From Dehalococcoidia bacterium (lineage in GTDB: Bacteria; Chloroflexota; Dehalococcoidia; UBA2979), in assembly GCA_023228825.1 (NCBI GenBank), contig JALOAL010000003.1, forward strand, positions 124,001-188,000: a stretch of 64,000 bases of DNA, read 5' to 3'. This document shows, piece by piece, positions 8,383 to 17,014 of this stretch. Both the position numbers and the translations under genes were made by a program. The notes under the pieces were generated by a model. It was not told the DNA's origin. It searched no databases and worked only from the letters and a program-made list of their open reading frames with translations. Each line of letters opens with the position of its first letter. Within the stretch, counting starts at the first letter, position 1.

Positions 8383-8951
8383 TGGCCGCCGTCCCGGGCG
8401 CCCGCCCGCCAGCCAGCCCTCCGCGCCTCCAGGCCCAGGCCCGGCCCCAGGCCCAGCCGCGGATCCAGGCGGGCATCACCGCCGGGACCAACGGCGCCAG
8501 CACCGGCACGCGGCGCATCGCCGCGCCGGCGCGGCCACTGCCCTCCGGCTGGGGCGTGGTGCGACGCCGCGTCAGCGGCACCATGATCGTGGCCCTCGCG
8601 CTGCTGGCCGTGGCCAGCGCGGGCATCTTCCAGGTCCTGCAGACCAGCCGCGTGACCGAGGTGGGCTACGCCCTGCGCGACCTGGAGACGGAGCGCGTCT
8701 CGCTGGACGCCAACATCCGTCTGCTGGAGGCGCGCATCGCCTCGTCCTCCAACCTGGAGCACCTGCGCGAACAGGCGGTGGATCGCCTGGGCATGGCCCC
8801 GGCAGAGGACACGCTGCGCATCACCGTGGACGTGCCGGCGCCCAGCGTGGTGCCGCTGCCTCGCCGCTACGTGGAAGCGCCGGAACGCGGACCGCTCCCG
8901 CAGCCGGCGTGGTGGGAAGAACTGATCGGGTCGATCCCCGGGTTCGACTGA
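8382..8951 (+). CDS. ftsL: FtsL/DivIC-like septum formation protein
   Basis: FtsL forms a membrane-anchored coiled-coil complex that activates the FtsW-FtsI synthase. The 189-residue protein has a cytoplasmic N-terminal tail of about 65 residues rich in Pro, Gln and Ala, one transmembrane helix (IVALALLAVASAGIFQVLQ), then a coiled coil of about 60 residues ending at LREQAVDRLGMAPAEDT, the typical FtsL/DivIC junction. A Pro-rich tail with WWEELIG follows. Sequence identity within the family is low, so the call rests on topology and position between rsmH and ftsI. Confidence 0.85.
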   Translation: MAAVPGARPPASPPRLQAQARPQAQPRIQAGITAGTNGASTGTRRIAAPARPLPSGWGVVRRRVSGTMIVALALLAVASAGIFQVLQTSRVTEVGYALRDLETERVSLDANIRLLEARIASSSNLEHLREQAVDRLGMAPAEDTLRITVDVPAPSVVPLPRRYVEAPERGPLPQPAWWEELIGSIPGFD

Positions 8952-9024
8952 ACCCGGGTCCAACAACGGCCGCCGGGCGACGACCGGTCGCGGGCGGCGC
9001 ACAGGGATCGCGAAGGGCCGACGG

Positions 9025-10758
9025 GTGAGCAACAACCGTCCGGACCACTTGACGTGGCGTCACTGGGTGATGGGCGTGCTCGTGCTCGCCTCCATCGCCA
9101 TGGTGATGGTGCGGCTGTACCAGGTGCAGATCCTCAACCACGAGGACTACCTGGAGCAGGCTGCCGTCACGCGCCAGGGGGCCGCCACCATCCCGGCCGC
9201 CCGCGGCGCCATCCTGGACGCCACCGGCTACCCCCTGGCCACCTCCGTGGACACCTGGGACATCTATATCGACCGCTTCCTCTGGCGAGACCACGAGAAG
9301 GCGCTGGCCGCCGCACGCGGGCTGGCGGACTTCCTGAGTGTCAGCCCGGACGGGCTGCTGCACATGGGCACCGAGGACGACCTGGGCGACGTGCTGGTCA
9401 CGCGCCAGGTGGAGTACGGCCGCGGCCTGCAACTGGACGCGCTTGACCTGTGGGGCATCCGCCTCATTCCCTCCTCCCGCCGCATCTATCCGGAGGGCGA
9501 CCTGGCCGGCCAACTGGTGGGCTACGTGGGCCGCGAGGGCCATGGCCTGTGGGGCGTGGAGGCGGACCTGGACGCCACCCTGCAGGGACGCGACGGCTGG
9601 ATGACCATTGAACGAGACGCCATTGGCCGGCCAATCGCCTTCAGCCAGCAGCGCATGAAGGAGCCCACCAGCGGCGGCGAGGTGCAACTCACCATCGACC
9701 GCTTCATCCAGGGCATGGCGGAGGACACGCTGACGGCGGCGCTGCAGCAGTACAACGCTCGCTCCGGCTCAATCATCGTGATGGACCCGTACACCGGCGC
9801 CATCCTCGCCATGACCTCCCAGCCGTCGGTGGATCTGGACTCGGTGGACCTGAACGACCCAGAGTTGGACGCGCTCGTGCGGAACGCGGCCATCACGGAC
9901 CTGTACGAGCCCGGGTCCGTCTTCAAGACCCTCACCACCGCCGCCGCCCTGGATCTGGGCCTGGTCACGCCGGAGTCTTCGTTCGAAGACAAGGGCGCCG
10001 TGGACGTGGGCGGCTACACCATCCGCAACTGGGACCTGCAGGCCCACGGCCTGGTCTCCGTGCGCCAGTACCTGCAGCACTCCCTGAACACCGGCGCCTA
10101 CTGGCTCGCGGACATGATGGGGCCCAACGACTTCTACGAGTACGTGGCGCGCTTCGGCATGGGCGAGCCCACACACCTGGGCCTCTCCGGCGAGGCGGAG
10201 GGCACGTACCGCACCCCCGCGGACTCGGACTGGTACCCGGTGGACCTCGCCACCAACTCCTACGGACAGGGGCTGGCGGTGACGCCGCTGCAGATGCTGA
10301 CGGCCGTCAACACCTTCGCCAACGGCGGCATGCTCATGCGCCCGTACATCGTCTCGCGGGTGGTTACCCCCACGGACGTCCGTACCTACGAGCCCGTACA
10401 GGTGCGGCGCGTGATCAGCGAGGCCGCCGCGGACACCATGCTGGACCTGATGCGCGACGTGGTGGAGGGCCTGGAGTGGCACGGCGCCCGCGTCCCGGGC
10501 TACCAGGTGGCCGGCAAGACCGGCACCACGCTGGTCTCCATCCCCACGGGCTACGACCTGGACACCACCATCGCCTCCTTCGCGGGGTTCATCCCGTACG
10601 AGGCGCCGAAGGTCTCCATCCTCGTGAAGATCGACCAGCCCAGCGGCGGGCTGAACCTGGGCGGGCAGGTCGCGGCGCCGGTGTTTGCAGACCTGGCGGC
10701 GCAGGTGATGGACTATCTGCGCGTCCCACCCACCGGCGCAACGGTGGCCAACCGATGA
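9025..10758 (+). CDS. ftsI: Division-specific transpeptidase (PBP3/FtsI type)
   Basis: FtsI cross-links septal peptidoglycan. The 577-residue protein has an N-terminal membrane anchor (VMGVLVLASIAMVMVRLY), a dimerisation domain beginning VTRQGAATIPAARGAILD, and a transpeptidase domain. The catalytic motifs are S-x-x-K in PGSVFKTLT, S-x-N in HSLNTG, and KTG in VAGKTGTT. There is no PASTA repeat. The GTG start at 9025 has AAGGG upstream. It overlaps murF by 4 nt. A murE gene, often placed between ftsI and murF, is missing here. Confidence 0.96.
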   Translation: MSNNRPDHLTWRHWVMGVLVLASIAMVMVRLYQVQILNHEDYLEQAAVTRQGAATIPAARGAILDATGYPLATSVDTWDIYIDRFLWRDHEKALAAARGLADFLSVSPDGLLHMGTEDDLGDVLVTRQVEYGRGLQLDALDLWGIRLIPSSRRIYPEGDLAGQLVGYVGREGHGLWGVEADLDATLQGRDGWMTIERDAIGRPIAFSQQRMKEPTSGGEVQLTIDRFIQGMAEDTLTAALQQYNARSGSIIVMDPYTGAILAMTSQPSVDLDSVDLNDPELDALVRNAAITDLYEPGSVFKTLTTAAALDLGLVTPESSFEDKGAVDVGGYTIRNWDLQAHGLVSVRQYLQHSLNTGAYWLADMMGPNDFYEYVARFGMGEPTHLGLSGEAEGTYRTPADSDWYPVDLATNSYGQGLAVTPLQMLTAVNTFANGGMLMRPYIVSRVVTPTDVRTYEPVQVRRVISEAAADTMLDLMRDVVEGLEWHGARVPGYQVAGKTGTTLVSIPTGYDLDTTIASFAGFIPYEAPKVSILVKIDQPSGGLNLGGQVAAPVFADLAAQVMDYLRVPPTGATVANR

Positions 10759-12191
10759 CCGGCACCCGCGGCCCTGTGCTGGACGTTGCCTTCGTCACCG
10801 CGGCCCTGGGGCCGCGGTTGCGGCATCCTGCGGCTCCCGCATTTACCCACAACCCGGCCCACAACCTCCCCGCCCGCACCCGCTTCGACCGCGCCGTGGT
10901 CGACTCGCGCGAGGTGCGCCCGGGCGACCTCTTCGTGGCGCTGCCGGGCGATCGCGTGGACGGCCATGACTACGCCGCCGCCGCCGTGGCCGCCGGCGCC
11001 GCCGGTGTCCTGGCCACCCGCGAGGCGGCGATCGAGGGCGTCCCCCTGTTCGTAGTGGACGACTCGCTGGCCGCCCTCCAGGACCTGAGCGCGGCATGGC
11101 GGGCGGCGCTGCCTCTGGATGTCGTGGGCGTCACCGGGTCCGTCGGCAAGACCACCACCAAGGCCATCGTGGCGGCGGTGCTGGGCGCGAAGTACCGCGT
11201 GCAGGCCAACCCGCTCAACTACAACAACGAGATCTCGGTACCACTCTGCCTGCTGGAACTGAAACCGGAGACGCAGCGCGCCGTGATCGAGATGGGCATG
11301 TACACCACGGGCGAGATCGCCCTGCTCTGCCAGTGGGCCCAGCCCCGCGCGGGCATCGTGCTGAACGTGGGCCCCACGCACCTGGAGCGCGCCGGATCCA
11401 TCGAGGCGATCGCAGAGGCCAAGAGCGAACTCGTGCAGGCCCTGCCCGCGGATGGCGTCGCCATCCTCAACGTGGACGACCCCATGGTGCGCGGCATGGT
11501 GGGCCTGGCCCGCTCACGCGTGATGTGGTTCGGCACGGACGACCCGGCCGAGGTGCGCGCCACGGACGTGGTCTCCCACGGCGCGGAGGGGTTCGAGTTC
11601 ACGCTCCACCACCAGGGCGACACGCGCCGGCTGCGCGTCCGGCTTCCGGGACGCCACCTGGTCTCCAACGTGCTCGCCGGCGCGGCCGCCGGACTGGCGG
11701 ACGGCCTCTCCCTGCGCCAGGTGGGGGACGCCATCGAGGCGCTCGCCGTGCCCACCCGCATGCGCGTGATCACGCGGCCGGACGGCACGCGCATCATCGA
11801 CGACACGTACAACGCGCAGCCCTCCTCCATGCTGGCGGCGCTGGACCTGGTGGACGAAATGCCCGGCCGCCACATTGCCCTGCTGGGCGACATGCGCGAA
11901 CTGGGCGTGGCCTCCGGCTACGAGCACCAGCGCGTGGGCGAACGCGCCGGCGAGGTGCTGGACGCCCTGGTCACGCTGGGCGACGAGGCGCGCACGCTGG
12001 GCGAGGCCGCCCTGGCGGCCGGCGGTGGTGAGATCCACCACGCGACCTCGCGCGAAGAGGCCGCAGCGCTCCTCTGGACTCTCGTCCGGCCGGGCGACGT
12101 AGTGCTCGTCAAGGGCAGCCACGCGCTGGGGCTGGAGGCGGTGGTGGCAGAACTCGAGCGGTCGCGCGGGCCAGAGGAGCCGGAACGATGA
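10755..12191 (+). CDS. murF: UDP-MurNAc-tripeptide:D-Ala-D-Ala ligase
   Basis: MurF adds the D-Ala-D-Ala dipeptide to the UDP-MurNAc-tripeptide precursor in the cytoplasm. The 478-residue protein has the N-terminal substrate domain (VVDSREVRPGDLFVALPG), the ATP-binding loop GVTGSVGKTTTK, and the central ANPLNYNNEISVPL segment of MurF enzymes. The C-terminal ligase domain contains DDTYNAQPSSM. The start is the ATG at 10755, which overlaps the ftsI stop (ATGA). The longer upstream reading is a shadow of ftsI. Confidence 0.97.
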   Translation: MTGTRGPVLDVAFVTAALGPRLRHPAAPAFTHNPAHNLPARTRFDRAVVDSREVRPGDLFVALPGDRVDGHDYAAAAVAAGAAGVLATREAAIEGVPLFVVDDSLAALQDLSAAWRAALPLDVVGVTGSVGKTTTKAIVAAVLGAKYRVQANPLNYNNEISVPLCLLELKPETQRAVIEMGMYTTGEIALLCQWAQPRAGIVLNVGPTHLERAGSIEAIAEAKSELVQALPADGVAILNVDDPMVRGMVGLARSRVMWFGTDDPAEVRATDVVSHGAEGFEFTLHHQGDTRRLRVRLPGRHLVSNVLAGAAAGLADGLSLRQVGDAIEALAVPTRMRVITRPDGTRIIDDTYNAQPSSMLAALDLVDEMPGRHIALLGDMRELGVASGYEHQRVGERAGEVLDALVTLGDEARTLGEAALAAGGGEIHHATSREEAAALLWTLVRPGDVVLVKGSHALGLEAVVAELERSRGPEEPER

Positions 12192-13174
12192 TCGAAGCCC
12201 TCCTGGCCGGCGGGGTGGCCTTCCTGGTGGCGCTCGCCGCCGGGCGACCGGCCGTGCGCATCCTGGGCGCGAAGAAGATGGGCAAGGCCATCTCCGAGTA
12301 CCTGCCCTCCACCCACGCGGTGAAGGCGGGCACGCCCACCATGGGCGGCATCCTGATCTGGGGCACGGTGGCCGTGGTCACCCTGCTCACCAACGTCTTC
12401 GAGTTCCGCGACGGTGACCTGGTCTTCGAGCGCCGCTCGATGATCCTCCCGGTGATGGTGGTCATCGCGATGATGGCGGTGGGGTTCTGGGACGACCTCG
12501 GTTCTCTGGTGGGCGGCACGTACCGAGGCCTCTCCTGGCGCATCAAGTTCGTCTTCATCGCAGTGCTGTCCGCCACCGTGGCCGCCACGATGTTCTGGGT
12601 GCTGGACGCAGAGAGCATCAACATCCCGTGGGCGGGCCAGCACGAACTGGGCTACATCTACCTCGCCATTGCCTTCGTGACCGTCTTCTCCGGCACCACG
12701 GCGGTGGCGGTGACGGACGGGCTGGACGGGCTGCTGGGAGGGCTCGCAGCGTTCGCCTTCGGGGCGTACGGCATCATCGCCTTCATGCAGGGTCAGGACT
12801 TCCTGGCGGTGTTCTGCTTCACGGTGGTGGGCGCCCTGCTGGGCTTCCTCTGGTACAACGCGCACCCGGCATCCCTGATCATGGGCGACACGGGCGCGCT
12901 GCCGTTGGGCGCGGCGCTGGCCACGGTGGGCCTGATGACGGGCCACTGGCTGCTACTGCCGGTCATCGGCGCGGTCTTCGTGGCGGAGGCCATGTCGGAC
13001 ATCCTGCAGGTGGCCTACTTCCGCACCACGGGCGGCCGGCGGCTGTTCCGCAAGGCCCCCCTGCACCACCACCTGGAGTTGCTCGGCTGGTCCGAGCCGC
13101 AGGTGGTCATGCGTCTCTACCTCTTCGGGATCGCGGGAGCCATGGTCGGCGTGGCCCTGGCGCTGTCAGTGTGA
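12188..13174 (+). CDS. mraY: Phospho-MurNAc-pentapeptide translocase
   Basis: MraY transfers phospho-MurNAc-pentapeptide to undecaprenyl phosphate, making lipid I. The 328-residue membrane protein has about ten hydrophobic segments. Family motifs include STHAVKAGTPTMGG, GFWDDL, VTDGLDGLLGG with the Mg2+-binding aspartates, and HHHLELLGW near the end. It overlaps murF by 4 nt. Its stop codon overlaps a GTG that is in frame with murD. Confidence 0.98.
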   Translation: MIEALLAGGVAFLVALAAGRPAVRILGAKKMGKAISEYLPSTHAVKAGTPTMGGILIWGTVAVVTLLTNVFEFRDGDLVFERRSMILPVMVVIAMMAVGFWDDLGSLVGGTYRGLSWRIKFVFIAVLSATVAATMFWVLDAESINIPWAGQHELGYIYLAIAFVTVFSGTTAVAVTDGLDGLLGGLAAFAFGAYGIIAFMQGQDFLAVFCFTVVGALLGFLWYNAHPASLIMGDTGALPLGAALATVGLMTGHWLLLPVIGAVFVAEAMSDILQVAYFRTTGGRRLFRKAPLHHHLELLGWSEPQVVMRLYLFGIAGAMVGVALALSV

Positions 13175-13193
13175 CTGTGGGTGTGCTATACCG

Positions 13194-13203
13194 TGTTGAT
13201 AAT
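13194..13203 (+). promoter_or_regulatory. Possible internal promoter before murD
   Basis: An AT-rich patch (about 13185-13235) stands out in GC-rich coding DNA. It contains TGTTGATAAT, an extended -10-like element with GATAAT at 13198-13203. No clear -35 is seen. If used, transcription would begin about 5-10 nt before the ATG at 13219. Confidence 0.35.
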
Positions 13204-13218
13204 ATCGGCTTACCCGCT

Positions 13219-14601
13219 ATGACAGATATGCAAATGCTGCGGGAGGCGCGGGTGACGGTGATCGGGCTCGGGATCGAGGGCATCGACCTCGTCCGCTTCC
13301 TGGCGGCCGAGGGCGCCCGCGTGACCGTGTCTGACCGCCGTCCGCGCGAAGAACTGGCGGAAGCCCTCGCCGCGATCGAGGGCACGGACGCCCGGCTCTC
13401 GCTGGGCGCGAATCGGGCAGAGGATGCGACGGACGCGGACATGGTCTTCGTCTCCCAGGGCGTCCCCAACGACAACCCGGCGGTCGCCGCGGCCCTGGCC
13501 GCCGGCGTGCCGGTCTCGACCATGCTCGGCCTCTTCCTGGAGCGCTGCCCCGCCCCCGTCATCGGCATCACCGGCTCCGCCGGCAAGACCACCACGACCG
13601 CCCTGGTCGCCTCGATGCTCCAGGGCGAAGGGCTGCCCCACGTGATGGGCGGCAACATTGGCATCGGCTTGCTCTCGCTCCTCCCGGAGATCGAGGCGGA
13701 CACGCGCGTGGTGGTGGAGATGTCCCACACGCAACTGGAGCGCGTGGCCGTATCGCCCCACGTCGCCTGCGTCACCAACGTCACCCCCAACCACCTGGAC
13801 CGGTTCGCCTGGGAGGACTACGTCGCCCTGAAGCGCCGCATCATCGACTTCCAGGCCTCGGACGACGTGGCCGTCCTCAACCAGGACAACGAGGTCACCC
13901 GAGGCTTCGCGGAGATGGCCCCCGGCCGCGTGGCGCGCACCTCCATGCGCGACCAGATCGCCGGCGACGGCGCCATGCTGCGAGACGGCCGCGTCTGGCG
14001 CGTACTGGACGGCGAGACCGTGGAGGTCGTCGGCCGGCCGGAGGTGGCCCTGCGCGGCGACCACAACATCGAGAACCTGCTGGCGGCGGTGGCCGTGGGC
14101 GCGCAGGTGGGCGTCTCCGTCCACTCCGCGGCGCAGACCGCGCGCACCTTCACCGGCGTGCCCCACCGCCTGGAGCCCATCGCCACGGTGGCGGGCGTCC
14201 TCTACGTGAACGACTCCATCGCCACCGCGCCGGAGCGCACGCTGGCCGGCCTGCGCTCGTTCGAAGAGCCGGTGGTGCTGCTGCTGGGGGGGCGCGACAA
14301 GCAACTGCCCGTGCGCGACCTGGCCCGGGAGGCCGCCTCAAGGTGTCGGGCGGTGGTCTGCTTCGGCGAGTCCGGCGACCTCTACGCGCAGGCCGTGCGC
14401 GAGGCCGCCGGTGGCCGCGACCTGCCGATCGCCCGCGTGGGGACGGTGGAAGAGGCCGTCAGCGCCGCCGCCCGCCTCGCACGCGAGGGCGACGTGGTGC
14501 TCTTTGCGCCGGCCGCCACCTCGTTTGACCAGTACCGCAACTTCGAGGAGCGAGGCCGCGCCTTCCGCGGGGCCGTGACGGCGATGGGAGGGCGACCGTG
14601 A
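13219..14601 (+). CDS. murD: UDP-MurNAc-L-alanine:D-glutamate ligase
   Basis: MurD adds D-glutamate to UDP-MurNAc-L-Ala. The protein has the N-terminal Rossmann domain (VTVIGLGIEGIDLVRFL), the ATP-binding loop GITGSAGKTTTTAL, NVTPNHLDRF in the middle, and the C-terminal domain with NDSIATAPERTLAGL and LLLGGRDKQLP. I chose the ATG at 13219, which gives a normal N terminus and 460 residues. The in-frame GTG at 13171 overlaps the mraY stop by 4 nt, like the other junctions, and would add 16 residues. Neither start has a good ribosome binding site. The stop overlaps ftsW by 4 nt. Confidence 0.93.
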   Translation: MTDMQMLREARVTVIGLGIEGIDLVRFLAAEGARVTVSDRRPREELAEALAAIEGTDARLSLGANRAEDATDADMVFVSQGVPNDNPAVAAALAAGVPVSTMLGLFLERCPAPVIGITGSAGKTTTTALVASMLQGEGLPHVMGGNIGIGLLSLLPEIEADTRVVVEMSHTQLERVAVSPHVACVTNVTPNHLDRFAWEDYVALKRRIIDFQASDDVAVLNQDNEVTRGFAEMAPGRVARTSMRDQIAGDGAMLRDGRVWRVLDGETVEVVGRPEVALRGDHNIENLLAAVAVGAQVGVSVHSAAQTARTFTGVPHRLEPIATVAGVLYVNDSIATAPERTLAGLRSFEEPVVLLLGGRDKQLPVRDLAREAASRCRAVVCFGESGDLYAQAVREAAGGRDLPIARVGTVEEAVSAAARLAREGDVVLFAPAATSFDQYRNFEERGRAFRGAVTAMGGRP

Positions 14602-15926
14602 GTTTCCGCGGCGTCGCCACCCGCTCGCAGCCCGCGCCTCGGAAACAGGCCGCCCCCCGGACGGGCGCGTCCCGGCCCCAGGGGCAGCAGGGCAAGCCGC
14701 GCGCACACGCGCCAGACTACCTGGCGCTGACCGCCGTGCTCGTGCTGTCCGTGATCGGCCTGATCGCCGTCTACTCGTCCTCCTACGCGCTGGGAGACGC
14801 GGAATTCGGCGACCCCAACTACTTCGTGAAGCGCCAGGGCATGTTCATGGTGGGCGGCATCCTGCTGATGCTGGCGGTGATGCGCTTCGACTACCACTTC
14901 CTGCGCCGCCTGAGCCCGCTGTTCATGCTCGCGGCGCTCGTGGGCCTGGCGCTGGTGCTGGTGCCGGGGCTGGGCGTGACGCAGAACGGCGCGCAGTCGT
15001 GGATCGCCCTCGGCCCGCTGCCGCCGCTGCAGCCCTCCGAGTTCGCGAAGTTGGCCGTGCTCATCTACCTGGCCGCCTGGCTGGCCGCCAAGGGCGACAT
15101 CCTGCATGACGTGGCGCTGGGCGTGGTGCCGTTCGTGGGCATGGTGGGCGTGGTGGCCGCGCTGATCATCCTGCAGCCGGACATCGGCACCACGGTGATG
15201 ATCGCGGCCATCACGGGCACGCTGTTCTTCGTGGCCGGCGCGCGCCTCTTCCACGTGGCCGTGCTGGTGGCCACCGCGCTCTTCACGCTGGTGGTGCTCA
15301 TCCTGGCGGGCGGCTACCGCATGGACCGCATCACGGCCTTCCTGGACGCCGAATCCGACCCCACGGGCGTGGGCTTCCACGCCATCCAGTTGCTGGTGGC
15401 CTTCGGATCCGGGGGCTTCACCGGGCTGGGCCTGGGGGTCTCCCGCCAGAAGTTCTTTTACGTCCCCGGCTCCCACACGGACGGGGTGCTGGCGATCCTG
15501 GGTGAGGAACTGGGCTACATCGGCGCGAGCGTGGTGATGGCGCTGTTCCTGCTACTGCTGGTGCGCATCTTCGTGATCGCGCGACGCTCGGACCACGTCT
15601 TCGGGTCGCTGATCGCCATGGGCATCTTCGCGTGGATCGCCTTCCAGATGATCATCAACGTGGGCGGGGTCCTGCGGCTCATGCCGCTCACCGGCATCCC
15701 GCTCCCCTTCGTCTCCTACGGCGGCACCTCGCTCCTGGCGCTGTACGCGGCCATGGGCGTCCTGCTGGGCGTCAGCCGCTATGCCGCCATCGGCGCTACC
15801 GAGGAGCCTGCGGAGGTGCACGGCGCCGTCCCGGTGCGCCCCGGCAGCCCGGAGCACGCAGCCCGCGCGAACGGCCGAGGCGCCTCAGGACCTCGACGCG
15901 CCTCCACACCCGGAGGTGTGCGATGA
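14598..15926 (+). CDS. ftsW: Lipid II polymerase FtsW (SEDS family)
   Basis: FtsW polymerises lipid II into glycan strands at the septum together with FtsI. The 442-residue protein has a basic, disordered N-terminal tail of ~35 residues and then about ten transmembrane helices. SEDS features include VYSSSYALG after the first helix, QPSEFAKLAVLIYLA, the LVAFGSGGFTGLGLG loop, GEELGYIGA, and GIPLPFVSYGGTSLL near the end. The GTG start at 14598 overlaps the murD stop by 4 nt. Confidence 0.97.
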   Translation: MSFRGVATRSQPAPRKQAAPRTGASRPQGQQGKPRAHAPDYLALTAVLVLSVIGLIAVYSSSYALGDAEFGDPNYFVKRQGMFMVGGILLMLAVMRFDYHFLRRLSPLFMLAALVGLALVLVPGLGVTQNGAQSWIALGPLPPLQPSEFAKLAVLIYLAAWLAAKGDILHDVALGVVPFVGMVGVVAALIILQPDIGTTVMIAAITGTLFFVAGARLFHVAVLVATALFTLVVLILAGGYRMDRITAFLDAESDPTGVGFHAIQLLVAFGSGGFTGLGLGVSRQKFFYVPGSHTDGVLAILGEELGYIGASVVMALFLLLLVRIFVIARRSDHVFGSLIAMGIFAWIAFQMIINVGGVLRLMPLTGIPLPFVSYGGTSLLALYAAMGVLLGVSRYAAIGATEEPAEVHGAVPVRPGSPEHAARANGRGASGPRRASTPGGVR

Positions 15927-17014
15927 GGGTCGCGCTGGCCGGTGGCGGCACGGGCGGGCACGTCTACCCCGCGCTGGCGGTGGCGGAGCGTCTGCACGCC
16001 TCCGGCGACGTGGACCTGGTCTACTACGGCACCTCCACGGGGCTCGAACGCGGCCTGGTGGAGGCCGCCGGGATCCCCTTCCGCTCCGTGCCCGCGGCGC
16101 AACTGCGCGTGCGCGCGCCGTGGCTGGTGGCGCGCGGCCTCCTGCGCCTGTGGCAGGGCACCCGCGAGGCGCGCCGCATGCTGCGACAGGACCGCCCCAA
16201 CGTGCTCTTCGCCACCGGCGGCTATGCCGCCGCACCGATCGGCCGCGCGGCGAAGCAGGCCGGAGTACCGCTGATCGTATTCCTGCCGGACGCCCATCCG
16301 GGCTGGGCCGTGAAGTTCCTGGCGCGCTACGCCACCACCATCGCCTGCGCGGTGGACCAGGCCGTGGACGCGCTGCCCGAGGGCCGCACGGTCGTCACCG
16401 GCTACCCACTGCGCGCCCAGTTCGCCACCGCCACGGCGGAGGACGGCCACAACGCCTTCTCGCTGGACGCCTCGCTCCCCACCGTGCTCGTCACGGGCGG
16501 TTCGCAGGGCGCGCGCGCGATCAACCAGGCCGTGGCGGAGGCGCTCCCCCGCTGGCTGGCGGAGGCGCAGGTGATCCACGTCTGCGGCCCCAACCACCTC
16601 GAGGGCCTCGAGGCGCGGCGCGCGGACCTGTCCGAGGAGCAGCGCGGCCGCTACCACCTGTTCGGCTATACGGAGGAGATGGCGCCGGCCATGGCGGCGT
16701 CTGACCTGGCCGTGATGCGCGCGGGGGCGTCCACGCTGGGCGAACTCTCCGTCACCGGCCTGCCTGCGGTCCTGGTGCCTGGCGCCTACTCGGACCAGGC
16801 CGTGAACGCGGACTACCTCGCCTCCCGCGGCGCCGCCGTCCACCTGCCGGAGTCCAGGATCGAGGACCTCACCACGCTCGTGCTGGACCTGCTCCGCGAC
16901 ACGCCTCGACGCGAGGCGATGGCGGAGGCGATGCGGGCGCTGGCGCGGCCGGACGCGGCGGAGCGGCTGGCCGCGCTCGTGCGCGACGTCGCGACGAAGG
17001 AGGCCGCCGCGTGA
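15923..17014 (+). CDS. murG: UDP-GlcNAc:lipid I GlcNAc transferase
   Basis: MurG makes lipid II by adding GlcNAc to lipid I on the inner membrane face. The 363-residue protein begins MRVALAGGGTGGHVYPALA, the first glycine-rich loop. The second loop is VTGGSQGARAIN, and the donor-binding region reads MRAGASTLGELS. The ATG at 15923 overlaps the ftsW stop, and the stop overlaps murC by 4 nt. The longer open frame upstream is a shadow of ftsW. Confidence 0.97.
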   Translation: MRVALAGGGTGGHVYPALAVAERLHASGDVDLVYYGTSTGLERGLVEAAGIPFRSVPAAQLRVRAPWLVARGLLRLWQGTREARRMLRQDRPNVLFATGGYAAAPIGRAAKQAGVPLIVFLPDAHPGWAVKFLARYATTIACAVDQAVDALPEGRTVVTGYPLRAQFATATAEDGHNAFSLDASLPTVLVTGGSQGARAINQAVAEALPRWLAEAQVIHVCGPNHLEGLEARRADLSEEQRGRYHLFGYTEEMAPAMAASDLAVMRAGASTLGELSVTGLPAVLVPGAYSDQAVNADYLASRGAAVHLPESRIEDLTTLVLDLLRDTPRREAMAEAMRALARPDAAERLAALVRDVATKEAAA

